Assembly (NCBI RefSeq): GCF_024055715.1
Contig: NZ_JAMXMV010000035.1
Coordinates: forward strand, 1-64,000
DNA: 64,000 nucleotides
From: Actinoallomurus soli
Lineage (GTDB): Bacteria > Actinomycetota > Actinomycetes > Streptosporangiales > Streptosporangiaceae
Direction: 5' to 3'
Position numbers and translations under genes: made by a program. Below the pieces are notes generated by a model, which saw only the letters and a list, made by a program, of their open reading frames with translations, ran no database searches and was not told the origin of the DNA. Position 1 is the stretch's first letter; each line of letters starts with the position of its first letter. Below are positions 1 to 9,317 of the stretch, one piece after another.

Positions 1-551
1 CGATCGATTACCTCTTCCCCAGCCTCCGTGGAGTGGGAGACGACGAGCTCATCGCCCAGCTCGGCCCCGACTACGCAATAGAAAACAGGCACGGGCTTCT
101 GTGGTTCCTCTACCGGCCAACGCGAGCACAGACGCAGCGGCCTCCCGGGGGCACCGGGCCACACGTTTACAGGGCTCTTACCGGTGGCGGGATGGTTACC
201 GGGCTTCGCGAGACGATAGCGGATCGCCAGGCTCAGATCGCTGCTGAGCTGCGCGAGCGATCGGGTGGGGCGGTCGATCCGGTCGCGTTGCGGGCCGCCT
301 ACGACCGTGACCCCCAGCTACAGTCGCTGCGAGATGCTTTGGCTTCGTGGACCACCGATCCACACAGCACCGACACCCCGACCATCCTGACTCGCACCGG
401 TACCGAGGACCGCGCCCCGGCTGCGTATATCGACCTCGATCCCAACACCGGCATCTCCTGGGCTTCCAGCACCCTCTGTGCCCTCACGCCTGACGGCGAG
501 CGATCCTGTGTCAGCGTCGCTGTCATCACATCAGGATCGAAATGCCGATAG
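1..551 (+). CDS. Hypothetical protein, 5' end outside window
   Basis: The reading frame is open from the window edge to a stop at 551. A GTG at 33 and an ATG at 192 are possible internal starts, but the frame also runs back to the edge, so the gene may begin upstream. The part after the ATG at 192 starts with a plausible charged helix (roughly 40 residues rich in Arg, Glu and Ala), and the rest has mixed composition. I recognise no family, signal peptide or membrane segment. The DNA downstream is featureless, so this may be the decayed tail of a gene. Confidence 0.35.
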   Translation, partial: IDYLFPSLRGVGDDELIAQLGPDYAIENRHGLLWFLYRPTRAQTQRPPGGTGPHVYRALTGGGMVTGLRETIADRQAQIAAELRERSGGAVDPVALRAAYDRDPQLQSLRDALASWTTDPHSTDTPTILTRTGTEDRAPAAYIDLDPNTGISWASSTLCALTPDGERSCVSVAVITSGSKCR

Positions 552-1623
552 TCCTTCCGGCCGCCGTGAGCATGACGAACGCGCCACCAGGCGCCATCGG
601 TGGAGTTCGCAGTCTCCACCCCGCGCAGCCGTCCAAAGCGCAACACGACGCGACGCGGTCTGGGCGCGGGTCGACCGGGCCGGCGGCCTGTGCCCGTGCA
701 CTGGTCGCCGGGATTCGACCAACCCGACGTGATCATTCTCAGCAGCAACGGCTGCCCGCCGGTACAAAACCGGTCTCCGGAGCGCTCACCCCGCCCTGGT
801 AGCGCTCCAGACCGGCCCCGGACGAGCTACCGGAACAACACATTCACCGTCCGCCGGACCAGCACTCGACCTGTCCACCACGCAGCACTCACTGACCGTC
901 TACCAGCACAAACCCTGGCCACCAGCCGGCACTTTCGCGACCACCCACCGACGCTCGCAGATGTCCGCCAGCAGGCCATATGGGCGGCGGACGCCGAATG
1001 TCGGCGTCGTCGCCACAACCGCGACCACTCGTCATGCGGTTTCCAGCCCAGGTGAGGCAGGATGGTCCGGAGAACCACTTGGCGAGGGTGGGGCCGATTC
1101 TCGTTCGTCGAACACTCGTCCAAGATCGCGGGCGCTCGTCGCGGAGCGGGAGGCCGGGTAGCCCGGCTGAACGAGCCGAGTGTGATCAACGAGGCGGGAA
1201 GACCGTCACGGAGATCAGTCTGGAAGATCTGATCGTTGGCATCGCGGCGTTTACCGTCGCTGTGCGGCGCAGTGACGCCGCTGGCGAGGGCGTGGTTCGG
1301 GTGTAGGGCGGCGGCGATCCGGGCCGGATCGCTGCGGCCCGTGAGCACGGCGCGGTCTCGTTGGCCGACGTCGACCACATCGGCGCCGAGCTGACTCGCC
1401 TGGATGGAGGCCATGGCCAAAGCGACCCGGCTCGCCAACTCGGCGCTCATACTCACTAAACGCGGCAAGACTCCGTCAATACGCCGGTGACCTGCGTTTT
1501 TCCCGACAGTGCCCGGGTACGGGTGACGGCACCTCACCGGCCGGCGCGCCGGTGTACCGGCCGTGGCCCGGGCCGCGGAGGCCCACGGCGGCCGGATCCC
1601 TGACGGCGGACGGAGTCGGCGTC
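552..1623. other. Long stretch without a recognisable gene
   Basis: Open frames on both strands here give Arg/Ser/Pro-rich translations with no family resemblance, as expected of high-GC noncoding DNA. A minus-strand stretch around 1250-1450 reads slightly more protein-like, but it has no ribosome binding site and degrades into low-complexity sequence. The promoter of the qcrB gene presumably lies in the last 100-200 bp. Confidence 0.5.
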
Positions 1624-3234
1624 GTGGCGGACAAGAGCAATCTGATCTTCCGGGCGGAACGCGCGGTGGACGAACGGGTGGGCAGCGCCTCCTTCCTGCG
1701 GCGCAACATCCGGAAGGTCTTCCCCGAGCAGTGGTCCTTCCTGCTCGGCGAGATCGCGCTCTACTCGTTCGTCACGCTCGTTCTGACCGGCGTCTTCCTG
1801 ACGATGTTCTTCAAGCCGTCGGAGACCGAGGTCGTCTACACCGGGAACTACCCGCAGCTGCGCGGCACCACGATGAGCGAGGCGTACGCCTCGACGGTGC
1901 ACCTGTCCTTCGACATCCGCGGCGGGCTGCTCGTACGGCAGATCCACCACTGGGCGGCGCTGTTGTTCCTCGCCGCGATCTGCGTCCACCTGATGCGGAT
2001 CTTCTTCACCGGAGCGTTCCGCAAGCCCCGGGAGATCAACTGGGTGATCGGGACGACCCTGTTCGCGCTGGCCGTCGCGGAGGGGTTCGGCGGCTACTCT
2101 CTGCCGGACGACCTGCTGTCCGGGACCGGCCTGCGCATCTTCCAGGGCATCCTGCTGTCCGTGCCGGTGGTGGGGACGTACCTCAGCTTCTTCGTCTTCG
2201 GCGGGGAGTTCCCCGGTGATCAGTTCATCCCACGCCTGTTCACGATCCACGTCCTGCTGATCCCCGGCATCCTGATCGCACTCATCGGCGCGCACCTGAT
2301 GCTCATCTGGCACCAGAAGCACACGCAGTGGCCCGGGCCGAAGAGGACCGAGCACAACGTCGTCGGATCCCCGACCTTCCCGCAGTTCATGTCGCACACG
2401 ATCGCGTTCTTCCTGTACGTCCTGGGCGCGCTCGCGCTGCTCGGCGGATGGGCGCAGATCAACCCGATCTGGCTGTACGGCCCGTACCGGCCCGACATCG
2501 TGTCCACCGGCTCGCAACCGGACTGGTACGTCGGATTCCTCGAGGGGTCCTTGCGGATCATGCCGCGGCTCGCGTTCAGCTTTGCCGGACACAGCGTCGC
2601 CCTGAACGTCCTGGTGCCCGCGGTGATCCTCCCCCTGGTGTTCTTCACGCTGATCGGGCTGTACCCGTTCTTCGAGCGCTGGGTGACCGGTGACTCGCGG
2701 CCGCACCACCTGTGCGACCGGCCGCGCAACGTCCCCACCCGTACGGCCCTCGGCGTGGCGGCCATCGCCTGGTACGGGAACCTGTGGGCGGCCGGCGGCG
2801 ACGACGTCATCTCCAAGGTCTTCAAGATCCCGCTGGAGTACACCACGTGGTTCTTCCGCGTGGGCTTCTTCGTCTTCCCCGTGGTCGCGTTCGTCGTCAC
2901 GCGGCGCATGTGCCTGTGGCTCCAGCGCTCCGACGCCGAAGTGCTCGACGAGGGCGTCGAGAGCGGGACCCTCAAGCGCCTGCCCAGCGGCGCGTACGTC
3001 GAGGTCCACGACCGCCCGGAGCCCGAGCAGGCGCTGATCACACGGACCGTTCACCCCGGCGAGCTCGTCAAGCCGATCCCCGACCACCTCATCCCGCTGC
3101 CGACGCCGGGCCGCGTCCTCGCGCAACTCCGCGCCCGCCTCAACCACGCGTACGTGGACTACACCGCCGAGATGCCCACCCCGGACGAGCGCCGTGAACT
3201 GGAGAGACGGCAGGACGGGGACGGCAGGACCTAG
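1624..3234 (+). CDS. qcrB: Cytochrome bc1 complex cytochrome b subunit (QcrB)
   Basis: This is the 536-residue membrane subunit that oxidises menaquinol in the actinobacterial bc1-aa3 supercomplex. The first helices carry heme-ligand pairs H108/H122 and H209/H224; the 13- and 14-residue spacings are those of the b6f-like Gram-positive type. Further hydrophobic segments follow to about residue 420, then a charged cytoplasmic tail typical of actinobacterial QcrB. The GTG at 1624 is chosen because the protein then begins like known QcrB; the frame is open back to 1552. The usual partners qcrC and qcrA (cytochrome cc and Rieske protein) are not upstream, so this looks like a stand-alone paralogue rather than the main operon. 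It converges on ctaD, with 12 bp between the stops. Confidence 0.93.
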   Translation: MADKSNLIFRAERAVDERVGSASFLRRNIRKVFPEQWSFLLGEIALYSFVTLVLTGVFLTMFFKPSETEVVYTGNYPQLRGTTMSEAYASTVHLSFDIRGGLLVRQIHHWAALLFLAAICVHLMRIFFTGAFRKPREINWVIGTTLFALAVAEGFGGYSLPDDLLSGTGLRIFQGILLSVPVVGTYLSFFVFGGEFPGDQFIPRLFTIHVLLIPGILIALIGAHLMLIWHQKHTQWPGPKRTEHNVVGSPTFPQFMSHTIAFFLYVLGALALLGGWAQINPIWLYGPYRPDIVSTGSQPDWYVGFLEGSLRIMPRLAFSFAGHSVALNVLVPAVILPLVFFTLIGLYPFFERWVTGDSRPHHLCDRPRNVPTRTALGVAAIAWYGNLWAAGGDDVISKVFKIPLEYTTWFFRVGFFVFPVVAFVVTRRMCLWLQRSDAEVLDEGVESGTLKRLPSGAYVEVHDRPEPEQALITRTVHPGELVKPIPDHLIPLPTPGRVLAQLRARLNHAYVDYTAEMPTPDERRELERRQDGDGRT

Positions 3235-3246
3235 CCCGCCCCGTCG

Positions 3247-4932
3247 TCAGTGCGGCTGTTCGATGCCCTTGATCTCCTCCTGGCCCTCGTGGCCCAGGAG
3301 CGGGTAGTGCAGGTCGACGGCCGGCCGGTCGGAGCGGATCTTGGCGATGGCGCGGAAGTTGTGGCGAGGCGGGGGGCAGGAGGTCGCCCACTCCAGCGAG
3401 CCGCCGAAGCCCCAGGGGTCGTCGACGGTGACGCGCGGCGCCGAGCGGTGGGTCAGGTAGACGTTCCACAGGAACGCCAGGGTGGAGGCACCCAGAATGA
3501 ACGCGCCGATCGAGGAGACCATGTTGAGCGCGGCGAAGCGGTGGGGGTAGTCGGCGTAGCGGCGGGCCATGCCCTCGGCCCCGAGCCAGTGCTGGACGAG
3601 GAACGTCATTTGGAAACCGACGAACAACGTCCAGAAGTGGATTTTGCCCCAGGTCTCGTTGAGCATCTTGCCGGTCATCTTCGGCCACCAGAAGTAGAAC
3701 CCGGCGAAGGTCGCGAACACCACCGTCCCGAACAGGACGTAGTGCATGTGGCCGACGACGAAGTAGGAGTCGGTGAGGTGGAAGTCCAGGGCCGGGGAGG
3801 CCAGGATGACCCCGGTCAGCCCGCCGAACAGGAACGTCACTAGGAACCCGATGGCGAACAGCATCGGGGTGTCCAGGTGCAGGTGCCCCTTCCACATGGT
3901 CCCGATCCAGTTGAAGAACTTGATGCCGGTCGGAATGGCGATGAGGAAGGACATGAAGGAGAAGAACGGCAGGAGCACCTGGCCGGTGGCGAACATGTGG
4001 TGCGCCCAGACCGTCATCGACAGGCCGGTGATCGCGATCGTCGCCCCGACCATCCCGATGTAGCCGAAGACCGGTTTGCGGGAGAAGACGGGGATCACCT
4101 CGGTGATGATCCCGAAGAACGGCAACGCGACGATGTAGACCTCCGGATGGCCGAAGAACCAGAACAGGTGCTGCCAGAGCATCGCCCCGTTGTGGGCGGG
4201 GTCGTACACGTGCGCGCCCAGGCGGCGGTCGGCCTCGACGGCGAACAGGGCGGCGGTCAGGACGGGGAAGGCCATCAGGACCAGGATGCTGGTGAACAGG
4301 CTGTTCCAGGTGAAGATCGGCATCCGGAACATCGTCATGCCCGGTGCCCGCATGCAGATGATCGTGGTGATCAGGTTGACGCTGGTCAGGATCGTGCCCA
4401 TGCCCGACAGGATCAGCCCCATCGCCCACAGGTCACCGCCGACGCCCGGCGAGCGGACCTGGCCCGCGAGAGGCTGGTAGGCGAACCAGCCGAACGCCGC
4501 GGCCCCGTCGGGCGCCAGGAACCCGGCGATCACCATCAGCCCGCCGAACGCGAACAGGTAGTAGCTGAGCGCGTTGAGGCGGGGGAAGGCGACGTCGGGC
4601 GCGCCGATCTGCAACGGCACCAGGACGTTGGCGAACCCGGCGAAGGTGGGCGTGGCGAACAGCAGCAGCATCACCGTGCCGTGGATCGTGAACAGCTGGT
4701 TGTACATGTGGCGACGCATGATCTGCAGGCCCGGCTGGAGCAGCTCCGCCCGCATCATCATCGCCATCAGCCCGCCGGCCAGGAAGAACGCGAACGACGT
4801 CACCAGATAGAGGTAGCCGACCATCTTGTGATCGGTGGTGCCGAGCACGTCCCCGATCCGCCGGCCGAGCGAGTGCCGGGCCAGCACCTCGCCGGTCGGA
4901 GTACGGACCTGTGGTTCCTCGACCGTGGCCAT
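3247..4932 (-). CDS. ctaD: Cytochrome c oxidase subunit I (CtaD)
   Basis: This is the 561-residue catalytic subunit of aa3 oxidase, reducing O2 to water and pumping protons. Conserved residues are visible in order: heme a ligand H84; H262 and Y266 (the cross-linked His-Tyr pair, with E264 of the D channel between them) ; the CuB pair H311/H312; K338 of the K channel; and heme ligands H395 and H397. About twelve membrane segments are present. The ATG at 4932 has a G-rich purine tract just upstream and gives the normal N-terminus; the frame is open to 5043. No ctaC or ctaE is nearby, so it is probably an accessory copy paired with the neighbouring qcrB. Confidence 0.95.
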   Translation of the reverse strand: MATVEEPQVRTPTGEVLARHSLGRRIGDVLGTTDHKMVGYLYLVTSFAFFLAGGLMAMMMRAELLQPGLQIMRRHMYNQLFTIHGTVMLLLFATPTFAGFANVLVPLQIGAPDVAFPRLNALSYYLFAFGGLMVIAGFLAPDGAAAFGWFAYQPLAGQVRSPGVGGDLWAMGLILSGMGTILTSVNLITTIICMRAPGMTMFRMPIFTWNSLFTSILVLMAFPVLTAALFAVEADRRLGAHVYDPAHNGAMLWQHLFWFFGHPEVYIVALPFFGIITEVIPVFSRKPVFGYIGMVGATIAITGLSMTVWAHHMFATGQVLLPFFSFMSFLIAIPTGIKFFNWIGTMWKGHLHLDTPMLFAIGFLVTFLFGGLTGVILASPALDFHLTDSYFVVGHMHYVLFGTVVFATFAGFYFWWPKMTGKMLNETWGKIHFWTLFVGFQMTFLVQHWLGAEGMARRYADYPHRFAALNMVSSIGAFILGASTLAFLWNVYLTHRSAPRVTVDDPWGFGGSLEWATSCPPPRHNFRAIAKIRSDRPAVDLHYPLLGHEGQEEIKGIEQPH

Positions 4933-5056
4933 GCCACCCTCCCCCTGGGCGTGAACGGCTAAATCGGTCACTGTTGGCCTATCCACCCCAGAGAACCCGA
5001 AAACCGTACTGGAACCGGGCATTTCCGCAGGTCGCCCGCCCATGGCTGCCGGGCTG

Positions 5057-5953
5057 TCAGGTGCGCGCGATGAAGTCGGCGACGACCCGTGCCAGCCCCT
5101 CCCCCTTGTCCTCCTGGACGAAGTGGCCGCCGCCCGCGATCGTCACGTGCGGCTGCCCCTCGGTGCCGGGGACCCGGCCGAGGAACTGCCGCTCGGTCCC
5201 ACGCGTGATCGGGTCGCCGTCGCCGAACGCGCACAGGAACGGCCGGTCGTACCGCAGCAGTGCCTCCCAGGCGCGGGTGTTCGCCTCGTTGGACGGGTCG
5301 TCGGGGGACGTCGGCACCAGCGACGGCAGGGTCCGCGCACCGGCCTTGTACGAGTCGTCCGGGAAGGGCGCGTCGTACGCGGCGGTCACCTCGTCGGACA
5401 GCCGGTCGACGCAGCCGCCGGAGACGATCCTGCCGATCTGGAAGTCCGGCGCCGTCTGGGAGAACCGCTGCCAGGCCATGAACGCCTCACCGAGCGGCTG
5501 GTCGCCCGTCGGCAACCCCGTGTTGGACACGACGACCCGCGCGAATCGCTCGGGTCGCGCCGCCACCAGCCGGAGGCCGACCAGACCACCCCAGTCCTGG
5601 CAGAAAAGGGTGATGTCCCGCAGGTCCAACCGATCGAAGACGACCTCGCTCATCCAGTCCACCAGCCGCTGGTAGCTGTAGTCGGCCGGGTCGGCGGGCT
5701 TGTCGGAGCGGCCGAACCCCACGAGATCCGGCGCGACGCACCGGTGACCGGCGGCCGTGAGCCCCGGGATCATCTTCCGGTACAGGTAGGACCACGTCGG
5801 CTCGCCGTGCAGCAGGAGCACCGGCGCCGTACCGGCCGGCCCCTCGTCGAGATAGTGGACCCGGAGCCCGTCGGACGTCTCCGCGTAGTGCGGCTCGAAC
5901 GGGAATCCGGGAAGCGAGGCGAACCTCTCGTCCGGAGTGCGCAGGATCTTCAT
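5057..5953 (-). CDS. Haloalkane dehalogenase (alpha/beta hydrolase)
   Basis: This 298-residue enzyme should hydrolyse carbon-halogen bonds of haloalkanes to alcohol and halide in the cytoplasm. The N-terminal HGEPTW motif (50-55) supplies the oxyanion hole of this family. D120 in QDWGG is the nucleophile and W121 the first halide-binding Trp; H277 in GGGHF is the base. D247 (or D245) after strand 7 is placed as the acid, the HLD-I arrangement. W161 in the cap could be the second halide ligand. The ATG at 5953 gives the family-typical start; the longer open frame upstream runs into the divergent gene. It is probably monocistronic. Substrate range cannot be told from sequence, and an epoxide-hydrolase-like activity is the main alternative. 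Confidence 0.88.
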   Translation of the reverse strand: MKILRTPDERFASLPGFPFEPHYAETSDGLRVHYLDEGPAGTAPVLLLHGEPTWSYLYRKMIPGLTAAGHRCVAPDLVGFGRSDKPADPADYSYQRLVDWMSEVVFDRLDLRDITLFCQDWGGLVGLRLVAARPERFARVVVSNTGLPTGDQPLGEAFMAWQRFSQTAPDFQIGRIVSGGCVDRLSDEVTAAYDAPFPDDSYKAGARTLPSLVPTSPDDPSNEANTRAWEALLRYDRPFLCAFGDGDPITRGTERQFLGRVPGTEGQPHVTIAGGGHFVQEDKGEGLARVVADFIART

Positions 5954-6078
5954 GCCGGACCTCCAGGAGCACGACTTGGCCAAACCATTGCACGGCGCGC
6001 GACTGGAACACCACCCAGGGGGCAGGCCCGTCGTAGACGTACCTCCGGTAGATCCGTCCACCAGGGAGGAGCGGCAGG

Positions 6079-6432
6079 ATGCTGGAAGCACAGGACATCC
6101 GCGAATGGCGCGGCCACGACGTGGTGGATGCGAACCGCAAGAAGATCGGCAAATTGGAGGCCGTGTACGTCGACACCCGCACCGATCAGCCGTCATTCGC
6201 GACGGTTCAGGTGGGCCTGCCCACCCGTCACCGGCTGGTGTTCGTGCCCTTGGCCGATGCCACGGTCGGCCCCGACTATCTCCGTGTCGCCTGCACGCGC
6301 GACCGGATCAAGGACGCTCCGTCGATCGGCACCGACGGAGAACTGCTCGCCCAGGACGAAGAGGCCGTCTTCACCCACTACGACCTGCCCTATCAGGCGG
6401 AGCCGACCGAGCGATGGCTGGCTCGGCGATAG
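6079..6432 (+). CDS. PRC-barrel domain protein
   Basis: This is a 117-residue soluble protein. Residues 8-75 form a PRC-barrel beta domain (pattern GHDVVDANRKKIGKL, then a beta strand leading to FVPL), as in actinobacterial stress proteins and RimM-like folds. The remaining 40 residues carry an acidic segment ending in ERWLARR. AGGGAGGA stands 9-16 nt before the ATG. It is divergent from the dehalogenase gene, with 125 bp between starts. PRC barrels bind proteins or RNA; no specific role can be inferred here. Confidence 0.8.
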   Translation: MLEAQDIREWRGHDVVDANRKKIGKLEAVYVDTRTDQPSFATVQVGLPTRHRLVFVPLADATVGPDYLRVACTRDRIKDAPSIGTDGELLAQDEEAVFTHYDLPYQAEPTERWLARR

Positions 6433-6450
6433 GCCCGTGACGGAGGCCCA

Positions 6451-6950
6451 TCACCGACCGGTGAGTTCGTCCAGCCTTCGCTCGAACGTCGCGCGCTCCG
6501 GCCGGTCGCCGACGAGGTCGAGGGCGGCCCGGTAGGCGGCGGCCGCCTGCGCAGCATCAGCCCGGTCTGCGACTCCAGGGACAGCGCCGGGTGGCAGCAG
6601 GTGAAGAACAGTCGCAGCCGCTCGTCGGGGATGTCGTCGAAGCCGGACTCCGCGGGCGCCGCGGCGGCCCGGTCGCTCTCCACCTGCAGTTCGGCCAGGC
6701 GTGCCGCGTACGTGCGGTCGCGCCGGATCCGGTCGAGCGCCTTGCGGCGGGCCGTGGTCAGCAGCCACGCCAGTGGCCTGCCGGGCACCCCGTCGACCGG
6801 CCACCGCTCCAACGCGACCTCGATCGCCTCGGAGATGACCTCCTCGGCGAGATCGAGGTCCCCGAACCGGGCGGCGAGCAGGGCGAGCAGCCGGCTCCGG
6901 TCCTCGCGGAACACCGCCTCCACGGAGTCGGCCGCTCGCTGCTCCTTCAC
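6451..6950 (-). pseudogene. ECF42-type sigma factor with internal deletion
   Basis: The first about 130 codons (GTG at 6950) encode the sigma2 region and the start of the sigma linker, ending in the FFTCCHPAL motif typical of ECF42 sigma factors. The next codons jump out of frame at about 6545-6555, and the other frame resumes with the last 30 residues of the family (AAAAYRAALDLVGDRPERAT and on to the stop at 6451). Intact members have about 400 residues, so roughly 230 codons are missing: all of sigma4 and most of the C-terminal TPR/SnoaL-like extension. The fragment could not recognise a -35 element. It overlaps the YCII gene by 4 nt (GTGA), the standard operon for this family. Confidence 0.75.
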
Positions 6951-7300
6951 GCCTGATCCGGCTCCCAGACCGTACGGACCTCGACGGTGCCGTGCCGCGC
7001 CCCGGGACAGCGAGCCGCCCAGTCCAGCGCGGCGTCGAGGTCGGGGACATCGATCAGGTAGTACCCGCCGACGATCTCCCGCGTCTCGGCGAACGGCCCG
7101 TCGGTCACGACGCGCTCGCCGTTCGCCCGCACCCGTACGGTCGTCGCGGTCGAGATGTCCAGGGCCTCGCTGCCGAGCTTGACCCCCGCATCGGTGACGG
7201 CCTTCTCGAACGCCAGGTACTCCTCCACGGTCGGCCCCTCGGCCGGCCGTTCCTCGGTCGACTCCGGCGACGGCGTGTTGATCAGCAACAGGTACTTCAC
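6947..7300 (-). CDS. YCII-related (DGPF) protein, partner of ECF42 sigma
   Basis: This is a 117-residue dimeric ferredoxin-like fold protein of the YCII/DGPF family. It begins VKYLLLIN and carries DGPFAETRE near residue 75, the family's signature. The GTG start at 7300 has GAGGAG at a good distance; the longer open frame to 7426 has no such site. DGPF genes almost always precede ECF42 sigma genes and are thought to modulate them. Here the protein is intact while its sigma partner is broken, so its role is probably lost or redirected. Confidence 0.85.
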   Translation of the reverse strand: MKYLLLINTPSPESTEERPAEGPTVEEYLAFEKAVTDAGVKLGSEALDISTATTVRVRANGERVVTDGPFAETREIVGGYYLIDVPDLDAALDWAARCPGARHGTVEVRTVWEPDQA

Positions 7301-7498
7301 TGTGCGCTCCTCGTGAATCGGGTCAGGTCGCGCAGATATGACGAACGACCGTACCGAGAATCGACACCACGCCCAGAGAAAGTTCACCAGGTCGCATGCC
7401 CGGTGCAGCGTGCCCGGTGCGGCCAAGCGAGGCAGGCCTGAGCAGCCGGCTGCTTAATTGGGCACGGCCGGAGCGCACCCGACTTGTAGTGTTCGGTC

Positions 7499-7879
7499 AT
7501 GGGTTCGGGCCGTCGCAGGAGACCATTGACCGTCGCCCTTCTCGTCTTGTCCGGGCTGCTGGTCGCTGCATCGGCGACTGCGCTCGCCCTGAGCGGCACG
7601 AAGCGGTCAAGCGCTTGGCACCAGGGGTACTCGGCTGGACGGAGCGCTGGTGCGCGAATCGGCCGGACAATGCCTCGCGGGAACTCCGGTGACGCTTCGC
7701 AAGGAATCACGATGGGTTGCATAATGGCGTCGTCTTCGCTGGGCGCACCGCCTGACCCTGGACCAGACGGCGGCTCCTACCCACCGCTCCCGCACGGCAT
7801 CAGGAGCAGCACCGCAAAGACCAAGGACTACCGAGCCGGCTGGGCGAAGGGATGCGAGTATTCGCTGCACCATCGTTGA
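7499..7879 (+). CDS. Small exported or membrane-anchored hypothetical protein
   Basis: This is a 126-residue ORF. Residues 1-10 are basic (RRRR), and 11-31 form one hydrophobic helix (an uncleaved anchor or signal peptide). The rest is Gly/Ser/Pro-rich, with two similar aromatic-glycine motifs (WHQGYSAGRSAG and YRAGWAKGC). I do not recognise the family. It stands alone at the edge of a decayed region, so it could also be a remnant. Confidence 0.45.
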   Translation: MGSGRRRRPLTVALLVLSGLLVAASATALALSGTKRSSAWHQGYSAGRSAGARIGRTMPRGNSGDASQGITMGCIMASSSLGAPPDPGPDGGSYPPLPHGIRSSTAKTKDYRAGWAKGCEYSLHHR

Positions 7880-7904
7880 CCAGTCCACTGAGCCGTGCGC
7901 GTCT

Positions 7905-8309
7905 TGGCGGCCTGGCCCCTGCCACCCCGGGAGCCGAGATATCCGACGAGACGGGTACTCCCGCACCGTCAGGGCCGTTGCCCCCGAGCTTCAAACGGGT
8001 CAGCGACGGGACGGAAATGGTGAGCTCCGTGCTGCCCGGCGACTGGAAGCCCGTGAACAAGGGGGATCTGCCGGGCAAGCTTGTCGCTGCGCCGTCGCCT
8101 TCTACGACTTCGGCGTCGAAGCCACGGTCGTCGGCCGGCTTCGTAACGAACGCATCGTTACGTGGGGCCATCCTGGGTAAATCCCGCGTGGTCGATGGCC
8201 GCTCGGACGGCGGATCGTAGCTTCGCTCACACACCGGCCTATGCCTACACCGTCCTGAAGCGAGGCGGCGGCTTCCTCATTTCCTCAGAGAAGCGGCCCA
8301 TCCGGTGAG
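7905..8309 (+). pseudogene. Frameshifted remnant of an unknown protein
   Basis: Three segments in different frames read as one protein. The first, about 7945-8090, contains PPSFKRVSDGTEMV and GDWKPVNKGDLPGK. The second, about 8090-8180, contains VAFYDFGVEATVVG and RIVTWGHPG. The third, about 8196-8309, contains AHTPAYAYTVLKRGGG and ends at a TGA. Protein-like composition passing from frame to frame suggests a gene with two or more indels. No start or family can be given, and the middle join is uncertain. Confidence 0.35.
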
Positions 8310-8332
8310 GGGTACTCGCCGATTTTCTTGGA

Positions 8333-8708
8333 CTACAGCATGATCACCGTGTCCGGTGTAACGCGGCGGCCCGCCGGCGGGGTCCGCCGGACGACGACCC
8401 AGTGCCGGTCCCAGATCAGCAGGCGACCCTGACCGTCGCGTCTTCCTCGCGCAGGTTGTAGAGCCCGGCAGCCTGCATCGTGTCCTGCGCGAGCTGATGA
8501 TTCTTCCCGACGACAGCAGGGATCTTGATGAGCTTGCCGTGTGCCTGCGTTGGCGTGGATGCTGTCGAGGCCTTCGGCGTCGCGGAAGCGGCAGGGGCCG
8601 TGACCGTTACCGTCGCCGCCGGCGGGGGGACCGCCGGAGTCGAGGCCGCTTCGCTTCTACGGCGAGGGTGAGGGCAGCTGCGGCGGTGATGAGAGCGCGG
8701 ATGCGCAT
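8333..8708 (-). pseudogene. Secreted PASTA-like domain protein, two frameshifts
   Basis: The ATG at 8708 opens a signal peptide (MRIRALITAAAALTLA), after which the frame is lost. A second frame continues with a Pro/Thr/Ala-rich linker and the PASTA-like start (KIPAVVGKNHQLAQDTMQAA, GLYNLREEDAT). A third frame finishes it (GRLLIWDRHWVVV, TPPAGRRVTPDTVIML, TAG at 8333). The second shift is explained by one missing base near 8430, where the family would read D-A-T-G. Actinobacteria commonly have such small secreted proteins with a single PASTA-like domain. It is a pseudogene here unless the indels are sequencing errors. Confidence 0.7.
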
Positions 8709-8726
8709 GGTGTTGGTTCCCCGTTC

Positions 8727-9125
8727 ATGCGTGGTTGCCTAGGAGGAGACGCGCGCCGGGGTTACGTGGACGCCCAGGGGAGGATCCTCCGCGAACATCT
8801 CGAGGAGTTCGGGGCGGCCGAGGATGGCCGGCTGTTCCGTACCTCGACCGGTGGCACGGTGTCCGCATCGATCGTTTGGCGCGTCTGCCAGGATGCCCGA
8901 ACCATCGGCCTGTCCCCCGAGCAAGTGGTCACGCCGCTGGCCGATCGGCCGTATGACCTTCGGCACGCGTGCGCGACGCTGCTCCTCAACGCCGGCGTCC
9001 CGCCCAAGGAGGTCGCCCGGCGGCTGGGCCACAGTGTCGAGGTCCTGTGGAAGGTCTACGCGGGATGCCTCGACGGCGACGAGGAACGGATCAACCGCAT
9101 GATCGAAAAGGCGCTCGCCGCGTGA
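8727..9125 (+). pseudogene. Tyrosine recombinase, C-terminal fragment
   Basis: This fragment encodes only the end of a phage/ICE-type tyrosine recombinase catalytic domain. YDLRHACAT supplies the second Arg region, RRLGHS the third His, and VLWKVYAG the nucleophilic Tyr, followed by the tail DGDEERINRMIEKALAA. The N-terminal SAM-like arm and core-binding domains and the first catalytic Arg are absent, and the apparent ATG at 8727 has no credible binding site. It resembles the tail of the recombinase remnant at 11238-11983. Confidence 0.75.
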
Positions 9126-9142
9126 GGGGCGCTGCGGTGACA

Positions 9143-9166
9143 GGGCTCCGGGTCTTCCCGGAGCCC
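9143..9166 (+). terminator. Perfect 10-bp hairpin after integrase fragment
   Basis: GGGCTCCGGG and CCCGGAGCCC form a perfect stem with a 4-nt loop, 18 nt after the integrase stop. There is no U tract, which is usual for actinobacterial terminators. Confidence 0.65.
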
Positions 9167-9317
9167 TTGGCTCGCCATCCACTTCAGCCGTATGCATATT
9201 GCGATCACCACGGGACGTCTACCGCAGTTCTTCTTAGGGCGGCGGCGGGACTCTGTCCATTGTCGATCGCACTCGAAGCGGGCGAAACTGTCACCGATCC
9301 GTGGGACGCTGGCAACT

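Noticed and set aside
1534-3147. 537-codon open frame opposite qcrB
   Set aside because: It is a shadow of a GC-rich gene: no family resemblance, rich in Asp, Arg, Gln and Glu as expected from antisense of membrane-protein codons, and no ribosome binding site.
5953-6196. Extended N-terminus for the haloalkane dehalogenase
   Set aside because: The frame is open to 6196 but runs through the divergent PRC-barrel gene; the ATG at 5953 gives the family start.
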